A DNA stretch of 64,000 nucleotides from Streptomyces adustus (GTDB lineage Bacteria > Actinomycetota > Actinomycetes > Streptomycetales > Streptomycetaceae), in assembly GCF_009377175.1 (NCBI RefSeq), contig NZ_VJZD01000006.1, positions 1 to 64,000 of the forward strand, in the 5' to 3' direction. Shown piece by piece: positions 31,889 through 40,858 of the stretch (position 1 is the stretch's first letter; every line of letters begins with the position of its first letter). A program made the translations under genes and the position numbers. The notes under the pieces were generated by a model. The model was not told where the DNA came from and made no database searches. It saw nothing but the letters and a program-made list of their open reading frames with translations.

Positions 31889-33367
31889 GTGCGGCAAGGG
31901 GGACTGGTACGCCCGTTTCCGTCTGAACACGGGCGTCTGACGACCGGGACGATCGACCAACCGGCGACCGATTGGGAACAGCGGTACCGCCGTACCGTGA
32001 TCACCAGCGACATGGTGGCCACCGCCTTCGTGGTGGCGGCGATAGGCAACTTCTTCGGGGCCCGGGACGCGGCCAACTGGCATGAGAAGTGGGGGATTCT
32101 CGCTTTCGGCACCGAGTTACTGGTGCTGGGGACGCTCGCCGTGAGCCGGTCGTGGGCTCCGGCCGTGCTCGGGCAGGGTGCCGAGGAGTTCCGCCGGCTC
32201 GGACGCTCGCTGTTCGCGGCGACCGTCGTACTGGCGCTCGGCGGGATCGCCCTCACCTCGCGCAACATCAAACTCTGGATCTTCGTCGCGATCCCCGCGA
32301 TCGCGTTCGTCACCATGATCACTCGGTATCTGCTGCGTATCTGGCTGCACAAGCAGCGCAAGGAAGGCAGATGCCTGAGACCGGTGCTCGCCGCCGGGAG
32401 CCCGGCCACCGTGCGGGACCTGATCACCCGGACCCGCAAGTTCCCGCACCTCGGCTGGCGGGTGGAGGCGGTGTGCACCACGGACGGTCTCGGACCCGAC
32501 GGTGACCTGGTGGACGGGGTGCCGGTCGTCGGCCGGCTGACGGATGTCGCGAACCATGTCCACCGTGACGGCTACCGTGTCGTCGCGGTCACCCCGGACC
32601 CGCACTGGTCGCCGGACCGGTTGCAGCGGCTGGCCTGGAACCTCGAAGGCAGCGACGCCGAGATGGTCGTGGCCCCCGTGCTGATGGAGGTGGCCGGCCC
32701 ACGGCTGCACATCGACGCGGTGCTCGGCATCCCGCTGCTGCGGGTGAGCATGCCGACCTTCACCGGGGGCCGCCGTACGGTCAAGATGATCGTCGACCGG
32801 CTGGGCGCGGCGATCCTGATCCTGCTGTTCGCGCCGCTGATGCTGTTCGTCGGTCTGCTCGTGCTGGTGGACAGCCGGGGCGGGGCGTTCTACCGCCAGC
32901 GCCGGGTCGGCAAGAACGGCCGCGAGTTCACCATTCTCAAGTTCCGCACCATGGTCGTCGGCGCCGACGCCGCGCGTGCCGCGCTGGCCGACCGCAACGA
33001 GGGCGCCGGCCTGCTGTTCAAGCTCCGCCGCGATCCCCGGGTGACCCGGGTGGGTACGGTGCTGCGCCGGTACTCGATCGACGAGCTCCCGCAACTGTTC
33101 AACGTGCTCGCCGGATCGATGTCGCTCGTCGGTCCGCGGCCGCCGTTGCCGGAGGAGTCCGCCGCCTACGGCCCGGACATCAGGCGGCGGTTGCTGGTCA
33201 AGCCCGGACTCACCGGCCTGTGGCAGATCAGCGGACGCAGTGACCTCTCGTGGGAGGAGGCGGTCCGGCTGGACCTGCGGTACGTGGAGGACTGGTCGCT
33301 CGCCCTGGACACGGTGATCTTGTGGAAGACACTCCGTGCGGTGCTGTACGGGCATGGGGCCTACTGA
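31889..33367 (+). CDS. Exopolysaccharide initiating sugar-phosphate transferase (polyprenyl glycosylphosphotransferase)
   Basis: A 492-residue membrane enzyme that transfers a sugar-phosphate to undecaprenyl phosphate, the first step of repeat-unit assembly. Four membrane helices lie in residues 40-147, a cytosolic CoA-binding-like domain in 163-270, then a helix at about 300-322 and the catalytic domain. The latter shows YRQRRVGKNGREFTILKFRTM, the RRYSIDELPQLFNVL stretch with the Asp-Glu pair, SLVGPRPPLPEE and KPGLTGLWQISGRSDLSWEE, all hallmarks of the WbaP/PssY class. GTG 31889 follows CTGGGGGG. It is the first gene of the locus. Confidence 0.93.
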   Translation: MRQGGLVRPFPSEHGRLTTGTIDQPATDWEQRYRRTVITSDMVATAFVVAAIGNFFGARDAANWHEKWGILAFGTELLVLGTLAVSRSWAPAVLGQGAEEFRRLGRSLFAATVVLALGGIALTSRNIKLWIFVAIPAIAFVTMITRYLLRIWLHKQRKEGRCLRPVLAAGSPATVRDLITRTRKFPHLGWRVEAVCTTDGLGPDGDLVDGVPVVGRLTDVANHVHRDGYRVVAVTPDPHWSPDRLQRLAWNLEGSDAEMVVAPVLMEVAGPRLHIDAVLGIPLLRVSMPTFTGGRRTVKMIVDRLGAAILILLFAPLMLFVGLLVLVDSRGGAFYRQRRVGKNGREFTILKFRTMVVGADAARAALADRNEGAGLLFKLRRDPRVTRVGTVLRRYSIDELPQLFNVLAGSMSLVGPRPPLPEESAAYGPDIRRRLLVKPGLTGLWQISGRSDLSWEEAVRLDLRYVEDWSLALDTVILWKTLRAVLYGHGAY

Positions 33368-33401
33368 TGCGCGCTGAGCGTCGTCGGGCAGGGGCGCGGA
33401 C

Positions 33402-33422
33402 GGCAGGCCGGAGCGGCCTGCC
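33402..33422 (+). terminator. Perfect hairpin inside the locus, before the dehydrogenase gene
   Basis: GGCAGGCCG-GAG-CGGCCTGCC is a nine-base perfect stem with a three-base loop in the only sizeable gap (73 bases) among the first locus genes. The ribosome site GGGGGGAGGAACGGG follows at once. It could attenuate transcription or protect an mRNA end, setting the ratio of the transferase to the rest. Confidence 0.55.
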
Positions 33423-33440
33423 CGGGGGGAGGAACGGGAC

Positions 33441-34760
33441 ATGAGGATCAGCGTTTTCGGGCTCGGCTACGTGGGCTGTGTGTCGGCCGCGTGCCTGGCC
33501 GGCCAGGGCCACGAGGTCATCGGGGTGGACGTCAACCAGGTGAAGGTCGACCTGGTCAACGACGGCAAGGCCCCGGTGGTCGAGGAGGGGATCGGCGAAC
33601 TCGTCGCCGACGTCGTGCGCAGCGGGGCATTACGCGCCACCACCGACGTCCGCGAGGCGATCGCGGGCAGCGAGGTGTCGCTGATCTGCGTGGGTACGCC
33701 CTCGGAGCCCAACGGCAGCCTGTGCACCACGTACTTGGAGCGGGTCACCGAGCAGATCGGCGCCGCGCTGGCCGAGCGGGGCGGGCGGCACACCGTGGTG
33801 TTCCGCAGCACCATGCTCCCGGGCACCTGTCTGAACCTGCTGGTGCCGATCCTGGAGAAGTCCGTCGGCGGTACGGCCGGGGTGGACGTCGGGGTGGCGG
33901 TCAACCCGGAGTTCCTGCGCGAGGGCACCAGCGTGCGGGACTTCTTCGACCCGCCCAAGACCGTCATCGGCGAGCTCGACACGGCGAGCGGCGACGTGGT
34001 GGCGGCGCTGTACGAGGGTCTGCCCGGCGAGGTGTTCCGGGTGCCGATCCCGACGGCCGAGGCGATCAAGTACGCGGACAACGCCTTCCATGGCCTCAAG
34101 ATCGGTTTCGCGAACGAGCTGGGCGCGGTGTGCCAGGCGCTCGGGGTGGACTCGCACCAGGTGATGGACGTGTTCCTCGCCGACCGCAAGCTGAACATCA
34201 GCCCCGCCTATCTGCGGCCCGGCTTCGCCTTCGGCGGCTCCTGCCTGCCCAAGGACCTGCGCAGCCTGGTCCACGCGGCGCAGCGGGCGGACATCTCGGT
34301 GCCGATCCTGTCCCATGTGCTGCCCTCCAACGCCGACCATCTCCAGCGTGCGGTGGAGATGGTCGAGCGCACCGGCAGGCGCAAGGTGGGCCTGTTCGGG
34401 CTGTCGTTCAAGCCCGGCACCGACGACCTGCGCGAGAGCCCGCTCGTCGAGCTGGCGGAGCGGCTCTTCGGCAAGGGCTACGACCTGCGGATCCACGACG
34501 CCAACGTGAGCCTGTCCCGACTGCTCGGCGCCAACCGCGAGTACATCGAGAACCGGCTGCCGCACCTCGCGCAGCTGCTCGCGGACTCCGTCGAGGAAGT
34601 CCTCGACCACGCCGAGGTGTGCCTGGTCGGGACGAAGGACCCGGCCGTGCTGTCCGCGCTCCCCCACGGGGGCGACGGACCGCTGATAGTCGACCTCATC
34701 CGCCTCCCCGACGCCGAAGCGCGCCGGGCCGAACCGGGGTACATGGGCCTTGCTTGGTAG
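33441..34760 (+). CDS. GDP-mannose 6-dehydrogenase, AlgD-like
   Basis: A 439-residue NAD-dependent sugar nucleotide dehydrogenase that oxidises C6 to a uronic acid. The dinucleotide loop is FGLGYVG (6-12). The sequence follows Pseudomonas AlgD closely as I remember it: NPEFLREGTSVRDF, IKYADN with Lys210 and Asn214, RPGFAFGGSCLPKD with the catalytic cysteine at exactly residue 268, VGLFGLSFKPGTDDLRESPLVELAE and the GANREYIE stretch. AlgD makes GDP-mannuronate, the alginate precursor; UDP-glucose dehydrogenase is the alternative, but the LRESPLVELAE and GANREYIE segments favour GDP-mannose. ATG 33441 has a strong GGAGG site. Confidence 0.85.
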   Translation: MRISVFGLGYVGCVSAACLAGQGHEVIGVDVNQVKVDLVNDGKAPVVEEGIGELVADVVRSGALRATTDVREAIAGSEVSLICVGTPSEPNGSLCTTYLERVTEQIGAALAERGGRHTVVFRSTMLPGTCLNLLVPILEKSVGGTAGVDVGVAVNPEFLREGTSVRDFFDPPKTVIGELDTASGDVVAALYEGLPGEVFRVPIPTAEAIKYADNAFHGLKIGFANELGAVCQALGVDSHQVMDVFLADRKLNISPAYLRPGFAFGGSCLPKDLRSLVHAAQRADISVPILSHVLPSNADHLQRAVEMVERTGRRKVGLFGLSFKPGTDDLRESPLVELAERLFGKGYDLRIHDANVSLSRLLGANREYIENRLPHLAQLLADSVEEVLDHAEVCLVGTKDPAVLSALPHGGDGPLIVDLIRLPDAEARRAEPGYMGLAW

Positions 34761-36024
34761 ACAGACCAGCGGCGACCGGCATGACCGGCGCGCGCTGATC
34801 CTGGTGGAGAACCTGTCGGTGCCGTTCGACCGGCGGGTGTGGCAGGAGTGCGCCACGCTGCGCGACGCGGGCTGGACGGTGCACGTGATCTGCCCGCAGG
34901 GCAGCAAGCGGGACACGGAGGTCTACGCGGAGATCGACGGGGTGCGGATCCACCGCTACCCGTTGCGCGCGGCCACCGGAGGACCGGCCGGCTATCTGCG
35001 GGAGTACGGATCGGCGCTGTGGCACACGCTGCGGCTGGCCCGCAAGATCGGTCCGGTCGACGTGGTCCACGCCTGTAACCCGCCCGACCTGCTGTTCCTG
35101 CCCGCGCGGTGGCTGAAGCGGCGCGGCGCGCGGTTCGTCTTCGACCAGCACGACCTGGTGCCCGAGCTGTACCTCTCCCGGTTCGGCCGCGGCAAGGACC
35201 TGCTCTATCGCGGGGTGTGCGCGCTGGAGCGGATGACGTACCGGGCCGCGGACGTGGTGATCGCCACGAACGAGAGCTACAAGGACGTCGCGGTGAGCCG
35301 TGGCGGACGACGGCCGGAGGACGTCTTCGTGGTGCGCAGCGCGCCCGACATCGACCGCTTCCATCCCGTACCACCGGAGCCGGAGCTGAAGCGCGGCAAG
35401 CCCCATCTGCTGTGCTACCTCGGTGTGATGGGCCCGCAGGACGGTGTCGACTACGCCTTGCGGGCGCTGGCGAAGCTGCGCGACGAGGTCGGCCGGAGCG
35501 ACTGGCACGCGGTGTTCGTCGGCGGCGGCGACACCTTCGACGCGATGGTGGAGCTGTCCCGGCAGCTCGGGCTCTCGGAGCTGGTGCAGTTCACCGGGCG
35601 CATCCCGGACGCCGATCTGGTGCGCTACCTGTCCACCGCGGACGTGTGCCTCTCCCCCGACCCGCACAATCCGCTCAACGACGTGTCGACCATGAACAAG
35701 GTCCTGGAGTACATGGTGATGGGCCGGCCGCTCGTCTCCTTCGAGCTCCGGGAGGCGCGCGTCTCCGCCGGTGACGCCGCCGTCTACGCGCCCGCCAACG
35801 ACGAGGCCGAGTTCGCGCGGCTCATCGCGCTGCTGCTGGACGATCCGGCAAGGCGGGCCCTGATGGGCAAGATCGGCCAGGAGCGGATCAGCGGACCGCT
35901 GTCCTGGCGCAACTCGCAGGCTTCGCTACTCGCCGCCTACGCCGCCGCCTGCGGTGACGACGCCCCGGCGTCGGCCGGCGAGACGAACCGTGCACAGGGC
36001 GGAGACCACACCGTTGAACGATGA
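34750..36024 (+). CDS. Glycosyltransferase family 4
   Basis: A 424-residue GT-B glycosyltransferase. The N-terminal domain opens with LILVENLSVPFDRRVWQE, the C-terminal domain has LCYLGVMGPQDGVDYALRAL, and the donor-binding part is PDPHNPLNDVSTMNKVLEYMVMGRPLVSFE. It lacks membrane helices and acts on the lipid-linked sugar at the inner face of the membrane. The start is TTG 34750, overlapping the dehydrogenase end by 11 bases; no better start exists before the first strand. It may use the GDP-uronate made by the preceding gene, but that is inference. Confidence 0.85.
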   Translation: MLGRQTSGDRHDRRALILVENLSVPFDRRVWQECATLRDAGWTVHVICPQGSKRDTEVYAEIDGVRIHRYPLRAATGGPAGYLREYGSALWHTLRLARKIGPVDVVHACNPPDLLFLPARWLKRRGARFVFDQHDLVPELYLSRFGRGKDLLYRGVCALERMTYRAADVVIATNESYKDVAVSRGGRRPEDVFVVRSAPDIDRFHPVPPEPELKRGKPHLLCYLGVMGPQDGVDYALRALAKLRDEVGRSDWHAVFVGGGDTFDAMVELSRQLGLSELVQFTGRIPDADLVRYLSTADVCLSPDPHNPLNDVSTMNKVLEYMVMGRPLVSFELREARVSAGDAAVYAPANDEAEFARLIALLLDDPARRALMGKIGQERISGPLSWRNSQASLLAAYAAACGDDAPASAGETNRAQGGDHTVER

Positions 36025-37378
36025 CACGATACGCCTGGTGACGATCGGGCGGATCATCCGGCGGCGCTGGCGGCTTCTCACCATTCTCGCCGTGGTGGGG
36101 GCGCTCGTCGGGTACGGCACCTCCTTGCTCTTTCCGCCGCGCTACACGACCTCGGCGTCGGTACTGCTGCCGGGTGCCTGGGAGGAGCGCGAGCTGCTCA
36201 CCCAGGAGCAGATCGCGACCAGTTCGACGGTGGTCGACCAGGCGGCCGCCACGCTCCACTGGCGCGGGGTCAGCAACAGCGAGCTGCGGGACCAGGTGAG
36301 CGCCAAGACCGCCGACGGGAACATCATCAAGATCTCGGGCACGGCCGACACCCCGGAGCGCGCGCAGCAGCTCTCCGACCAGGTGGCCCAGCAGTTCGTG
36401 ACCTTCGCCGCGCGTGTGGTGGACGACAACACCGACCCCGAAGCGGCCGCGCAGCGCGAGGCGCTTCAGCAGACGGTGACGCAGACCAGCCGCCGCATCA
36501 CCGAGCTGGCCGACTCGGCCGATCCGGGGCGCACCGTCGAGGGCGTGCAGGCCCGCACGGAGCTCGAGAAGCTGCGCACCACGCTTCAGGAGGCCATGAC
36601 CAAGCTGGACCAGACCGACCCGGCCGGCAACAAGGCCCACATGGTCGTCATGGGACCGGCGGCCCGGCCGACCGGAGAGGCACCGCCGACCAGGATCCAG
36701 CTCGTCGTGGCCGGAGCACTGCTGTTCCTCCTGCTCGGGATCATCGGTCATCTCACCGCGGCCCGGATGAGCCGCCGGCCGCGCACCCAGCCGGAGATCG
36801 CCGCGGCGCTGGGCTCGGCCCTGCTGGGTACCGTCGACGTACCGGGCGGACGGCCCGCGCACCGGCCGCGGGGCCGTGGCCCGCGGTGGATCCGCCGGCT
36901 GCTGGGCGTCGACGTCCGCTGGGACGTCCCGGCCCCGCAGGCGTCCGGCGACGAGGCCAGCAGACAGGTCCGCTACCGGCGGGTGTGTGCCCGGCTGCGG
37001 GATCGGGTGCCGGACGCCCGGCAGCTGCTGGTGGTCGTCCCGGACGGTGACGAGATCGCTCTGCGGGCCGCCGGGCAGCTCGCCGCCGAGGCCGGGAGCG
37101 ATCCGCTCCTTCGGCCGGTGGAGGTCCCGATGTCCCACCCGATGGTGCCGGACCGTGGCGACGAGTCCGGTGCCCTGGTCGTGCTCAGCGCGGGCAGCTG
37201 GACGGCGGCGGAGCTCGCCGGCCTCGCCGAGGCGTGCATGGACGCCGGGCACGAGGTCGTCGGCATCGTCATCGCCGGCCCGGTCCGGGCTCTTGCGACG
37301 CGGTCCGCCGACCGTCCTCGGCATACCGCCACGCCGGTGCTCGCGGTTGGTCACGACGGGAAGGGAAGTTCAGCGTGA
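36014..37378 (+). CDS. Wzz-like chain-length protein with degenerate kinase-like tail (first copy)
   Basis: A polysaccharide co-polymerase of about 454 residues. Helix one is at 21-40 and helix two at 228-248; between them is the extracytoplasmic coiled-coil region (AAAQREALQQTVTQTSRRITEL). The cytosolic tail (residues 250-450) has the strand-helix order of a BY-kinase (ARQLLVVVPDGDEIALRAAG, then ALVVLSAGSWTAAELAG and HEVVGIVIAG), but the Walker A GKS/T and aspartates are missing. TTG 36014 with GGAG nine bases before is preferred; GTG 35954 would add 20 residues and a 71-base overlap with the glycosyltransferase. It probably controls polymer length. Confidence 0.77.
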   Translation: MNDDTIRLVTIGRIIRRRWRLLTILAVVGALVGYGTSLLFPPRYTTSASVLLPGAWEERELLTQEQIATSSTVVDQAAATLHWRGVSNSELRDQVSAKTADGNIIKISGTADTPERAQQLSDQVAQQFVTFAARVVDDNTDPEAAAQREALQQTVTQTSRRITELADSADPGRTVEGVQARTELEKLRTTLQEAMTKLDQTDPAGNKAHMVVMGPAARPTGEAPPTRIQLVVAGALLFLLLGIIGHLTAARMSRRPRTQPEIAAALGSALLGTVDVPGGRPAHRPRGRGPRWIRRLLGVDVRWDVPAPQASGDEASRQVRYRRVCARLRDRVPDARQLLVVVPDGDEIALRAAGQLAAEAGSDPLLRPVEVPMSHPMVPDRGDESGALVVLSAGSWTAAELAGLAEACMDAGHEVVGIVIAGPVRALATRSADRPRHTATPVLAVGHDGKGSSA

Positions 37379-38895
37379 CGACGAGTACGAGTTCGGAGTC
37401 GTCGCCGGCCGCTCCGCTGCTGGATGTGCAGGCGCTGGTGGTGGCGGTGCGCAGGCGGCGCCGCTTCTGGTGCTCCGTGGGGCTGGTGGGGCTGCTCGCG
37501 GGCGGGTCGGTGGCGGTGCTGAAACCGCCGCCGCCGACCGCGGTGACCAAGGTGCTGGTCGCGCATCAGGAGGACCAGCCGAACGACCCCGGCACGCTGA
37601 TCCGCACCGATGTCGCGCTGCTCCAGACGACGCGGATCGCCGACCAGGCCCTGCGGACCCTCAAGTCCTCGGAAAAACCCGAGGACTTCATGCAGGAGTA
37701 CGTCGGTCTCGGCCTGACCAACAACCTGCTCCAGATCACCGTGACCGGTGACACCGACGCGGAGGCGGTGGCCCGCGCCAAGGCGCTGGCCCAAGCGTTC
37801 GTCGCGGACCATGTGCGGCGGATACAGGAAGCCGCGACCGCCGAGTCCAAGGCCCTGCTCGACCAGCGTGACCGACTCCAGGACGAACTCGCGCAGGTCA
37901 ACAAGGCGATCGGGGACGGATCTCAGCGGAGTGGGCCGACGGCGGCGTCGGACCTGGAGTCCCTGTTCGCCCGCCGGGCCGAACTCACTTCGAGCATCAG
38001 CGACTTCACGCAGCGTGCCTCGGAGGCGCGCATCGGCACGCCCCAGCTCGTCGCCGGTACGCAGATCGTGGACGACCCGCGCGTCCTGGCGCACTCCCTG
38101 CCCAGGACCGCTGCCACCGACGCCGGGATCGGGCTGGTCCTCGGGCTGGTCCTCGGGCTCGCGCTGGCCGCGGTCGGCTCGGTGGTGGCGGACCGCCCCG
38201 TGCTGCGCCGGGAGATCGCGTCGAACCTCGGCGCCTCGGTCATCACGGAGCTGCCCCGCCGGTCGGTCCGGCCGTGGCGGCGCCGACGGGTCCGGGTGGC
38301 CCGCGAACGGCTCGTCACATCACTGGCGCGCACCGCGCGCGGCTCCGCGGAACCGGTGTCGCTGCTCGAACTGGGCTGTGCGCGCAGCACGAGCGGGCTC
38401 GCCCTGGACCTCGCCGGGGCGCTGACGGCGGACGGGCCGGTGGTCGTCGTCGACGGGCTGCCCGGCCCGCAGCTGGCCAAGCGCCGCCGCAAGCCGGGAG
38501 ACGTGACCGTGGTCGGCGGCGAGAGTGCCGCGGCCGTGCCGCACCAGGACCGCAGGATCGGCGTCGGCTCGGTGGCTCCCGGTACGGCGTGGACCGACCT
38601 GCGGTACCTCGGCACCCGGACCGTGCTCGTCGTACGTGCCGGGCACGGCAGCACCGCATGGCTGCACACCGTGGCCAGGCAGCTCGCGGACCAGCGCATC
38701 GCGGTGGTCGGTGTGGTGCTGATCGACCCCGATCCACGCGACCGGACCGACGGCACCCTGTGGGACGGGCCGCACACCGCGGCGCGCGCTCAGAGCGAGC
38801 GGGCGGCCCGGCAGAACGGGACAGACCGATGGCGGGCCGAGCAACTGCCGATGCGGGCGACACGGTTCCCGGACAGCGACCAGGAGGCGCGGTAG
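37375..38895 (+). CDS. Wzz-like chain-length protein with degenerate kinase-like tail (second copy)
   Basis: A 506-residue co-polymerase. Helices lie at 31-50 and 249-272, with a coiled coil between (ESKALLDQRDRLQDELAQVNK). The cytosolic part from 305 on resembles a bacterial tyrosine kinase: a helix like the one before Walker A (RERLVTSLARTARGS), then SLLELGCARSTSGLALDLAGAL where Walker A should be, VVVVDGLPG where the second Walker A' motif should be, and TVLVVRAGHGSTAW at Walker B. The GKT/S and DxD residues are replaced, so ATP hydrolysis is unlikely. GTG 37375 overlaps the previous stop by four bases. The two proteins may form a mixed ring. Confidence 0.8.
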   Translation: MTTSTSSESSPAAPLLDVQALVVAVRRRRRFWCSVGLVGLLAGGSVAVLKPPPPTAVTKVLVAHQEDQPNDPGTLIRTDVALLQTTRIADQALRTLKSSEKPEDFMQEYVGLGLTNNLLQITVTGDTDAEAVARAKALAQAFVADHVRRIQEAATAESKALLDQRDRLQDELAQVNKAIGDGSQRSGPTAASDLESLFARRAELTSSISDFTQRASEARIGTPQLVAGTQIVDDPRVLAHSLPRTAATDAGIGLVLGLVLGLALAAVGSVVADRPVLRREIASNLGASVITELPRRSVRPWRRRRVRVARERLVTSLARTARGSAEPVSLLELGCARSTSGLALDLAGALTADGPVVVVDGLPGPQLAKRRRKPGDVTVVGGESAAAVPHQDRRIGVGSVAPGTAWTDLRYLGTRTVLVVRAGHGSTAWLHTVARQLADQRIAVVGVVLIDPDPRDRTDGTLWDGPHTAARAQSERAARQNGTDRWRAEQLPMRATRFPDSDQEAR

Positions 38896-38898
38896 TAC

Positions 38899-40833
38899 AT
38901 GTGTGGCATCGCAGGCACTTATCGATGGCCGGACGGGAAGGCGGTGGCCGACCGGCTCACCGAGACCCTCGCCCACCGCGGTCCGGACGGGGCGGGCCGT
39001 TACAGCCACCCGGCCGGTGACGGCGAGGTGCACCTCGGGCACCGTCGGCTGGCCATCATCGACCTGTCCGAGACCGGCGCCCAGCCGATGAGTTCGGGCG
39101 GCCTCGTCCTGACGTACAACGGCGAGCTGTACAACGCCCCTGAGCTTCGGGCGGAGTTGGAGTCCGCCGGGGTGCGCTTCCGTGGCACCTCCGACACCGA
39201 GGTGCTGCTGGAGGCCTGGCGGCGTTGGGGCACGGACTGTCTGCCCCGGCTGCGGGGCATGTTCGCGTTCGGGATCTTCGACGAGCGCACCGGTGAACTC
39301 GTGCTCGCCCGGGACCAGTTGGGCATCAAGCCGTTGTTCCTGCTGCGGCGCGGCCAGGGCCTGGTGTTCGCCTCCGAGCTCAAGGCGCTGGCCGCCGTGA
39401 CCGGCGGCACGCTGGAGGTGGACCAGGCGGCGCTGGTGGCGTCGCTGCTGTACTACTGGGTGCCGGACTCACGGTGCGCGTTCCGCGAGGCGGAAAAGCT
39501 GCCGCCGGGGACCTGGATGCGGTTCCGGCCCGACGGCCGGGTGGAGCGCGGCCGGTACTGGAACCTGCGGGAGGTCGCGGCCGAGGGCAGGGAGCGGGCC
39601 CTCAGCGGCGAACTGCCGGACATCGCGGCCGTCGTGGAGGAGTCGACCCGGCGTCATCTGCTCTCCGACGTACCCGTGGCGACCTTCCTCTCGGGCGGTC
39701 TCGACTCCAGCTATCTGACCGCGCTGGCGGCCCGCGACCGGCCCGGGATCTCCGCCTACACGATCGGGTTCCGCGCCGAGGACGCCAAGTTCGAGGCGAT
39801 GCCGGACGACCTGCGCTACGCCCGGCAGGTCGCCGAGAAGTTCGGGGTCGATCTGCACGAGATCGAGATCGCCCCGGACGTGCTCGACCTGCTGCCGCGG
39901 ATGACGCACCACCTCGACGAGCCGATCGGCGACCCCGCCGCGATCAACACCTTCCTGATCTGCTCGGCCGCCCGGGAAGCCGGGGTCAAGGTGCTGCTCT
40001 CGGGCATGGGCGCCGACGAGCTGTTCGCCGGCTACCGCAAGCACCTGGCCAACCTGATCGCGCTGCGCTACCAGCGCGTCCCGCGGCCGCTGCGGCGCGG
40101 TCTGTCCGCGGCCGTGGACCGGCTGCCGGTCGCCTCGGCCCGCCGCGGCTACCGGTCGGTGCGCTTCGCGAAGCGGTTCCTGTCCTTCGCCGATCTGCCG
40201 GAGGAGACGGCGTTCCGGCGCAGCTACACCATGTACGACCGGGACGAGCTGCTCGCCCTGATCGACCCGGACCTGGCCGGGACGGTCGAGGACGTGCTGA
40301 CCGAGCACGCGGACGTCTACGAGGACAACGACCTCGACGACTTCGTCAACCGCATGTGCCTGGGCGACGCCCGGATGTTCCTGCCGGGCCTGAACCTCAC
40401 CTACACCGACCGGTCGAGCATGGCCGCGTCGACCGAGGTGCGGGTGCCGTACGTGGACGTCGAGGTGGTCAGGGCGGCGTTCGCCGTGCCCGGCGACCGC
40501 AAGATCGTCAAACGGCAGGGCAAGGCCGTCCTCAAGGAGGCGGCCACCTCGATCCTGCCCCGGGAGATCGTCTACCGGCCCAAGGGCCTGTTCAGCGCCC
40601 CGCTGCGGGCCTGGATGAGCCGGGATCTGGCGCCGCTGGTGCGCGAGGTGGTCAACGACGGCGAGCTGGTCCGCTCCGGGCTGCTGCGCCGGGACGCGCT
40701 GGCGCGCATGGTCGCCGAGGACGCCTCCGGGCAGCGGGACTTCTCCAAGCATCTGTGGCATGTGCTGACCCTCGAGTACTGGTATCGCGGCGCGACCTCC
40801 AGGGCCGGCCAGGACTCTCCCGTGACGGCGTAG
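38899..40833 (+). CDS. Asparagine-synthetase-like glutamine amidotransferase
   Basis: A 644-residue two-domain enzyme. Residues 1-210 are a class II glutaminase with nucleophile Cys2, the HRGPDG loop at 26-31 and the YNGELYN motif. Residues 235-620 are the synthetase domain with the ATP loop SGGLDSS at 265-271 and the LLSGMGADELFAGY segment. Within polysaccharide loci such AsnB-like proteins (for example WbpS of Pseudomonas O antigen) are thought to amidate uronic acids rather than to make asparagine. The neighbouring dehydrogenase makes a uronic acid, which supports that role here. ATG 38899 must be the start since Cys2 has to become N-terminal. Primary asparagine synthesis is the alternative. 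Confidence 0.88.
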   Translation: MCGIAGTYRWPDGKAVADRLTETLAHRGPDGAGRYSHPAGDGEVHLGHRRLAIIDLSETGAQPMSSGGLVLTYNGELYNAPELRAELESAGVRFRGTSDTEVLLEAWRRWGTDCLPRLRGMFAFGIFDERTGELVLARDQLGIKPLFLLRRGQGLVFASELKALAAVTGGTLEVDQAALVASLLYYWVPDSRCAFREAEKLPPGTWMRFRPDGRVERGRYWNLREVAAEGRERALSGELPDIAAVVEESTRRHLLSDVPVATFLSGGLDSSYLTALAARDRPGISAYTIGFRAEDAKFEAMPDDLRYARQVAEKFGVDLHEIEIAPDVLDLLPRMTHHLDEPIGDPAAINTFLICSAAREAGVKVLLSGMGADELFAGYRKHLANLIALRYQRVPRPLRRGLSAAVDRLPVASARRGYRSVRFAKRFLSFADLPEETAFRRSYTMYDRDELLALIDPDLAGTVEDVLTEHADVYEDNDLDDFVNRMCLGDARMFLPGLNLTYTDRSSMAASTEVRVPYVDVEVVRAAFAVPGDRKIVKRQGKAVLKEAATSILPREIVYRPKGLFSAPLRAWMSRDLAPLVREVVNDGELVRSGLLRRDALARMVAEDASGQRDFSKHLWHVLTLEYWYRGATSRAGQDSPVTA

Positions 40834-40858
40834 AGACAGTAGAGACAAGAGGACTTCG

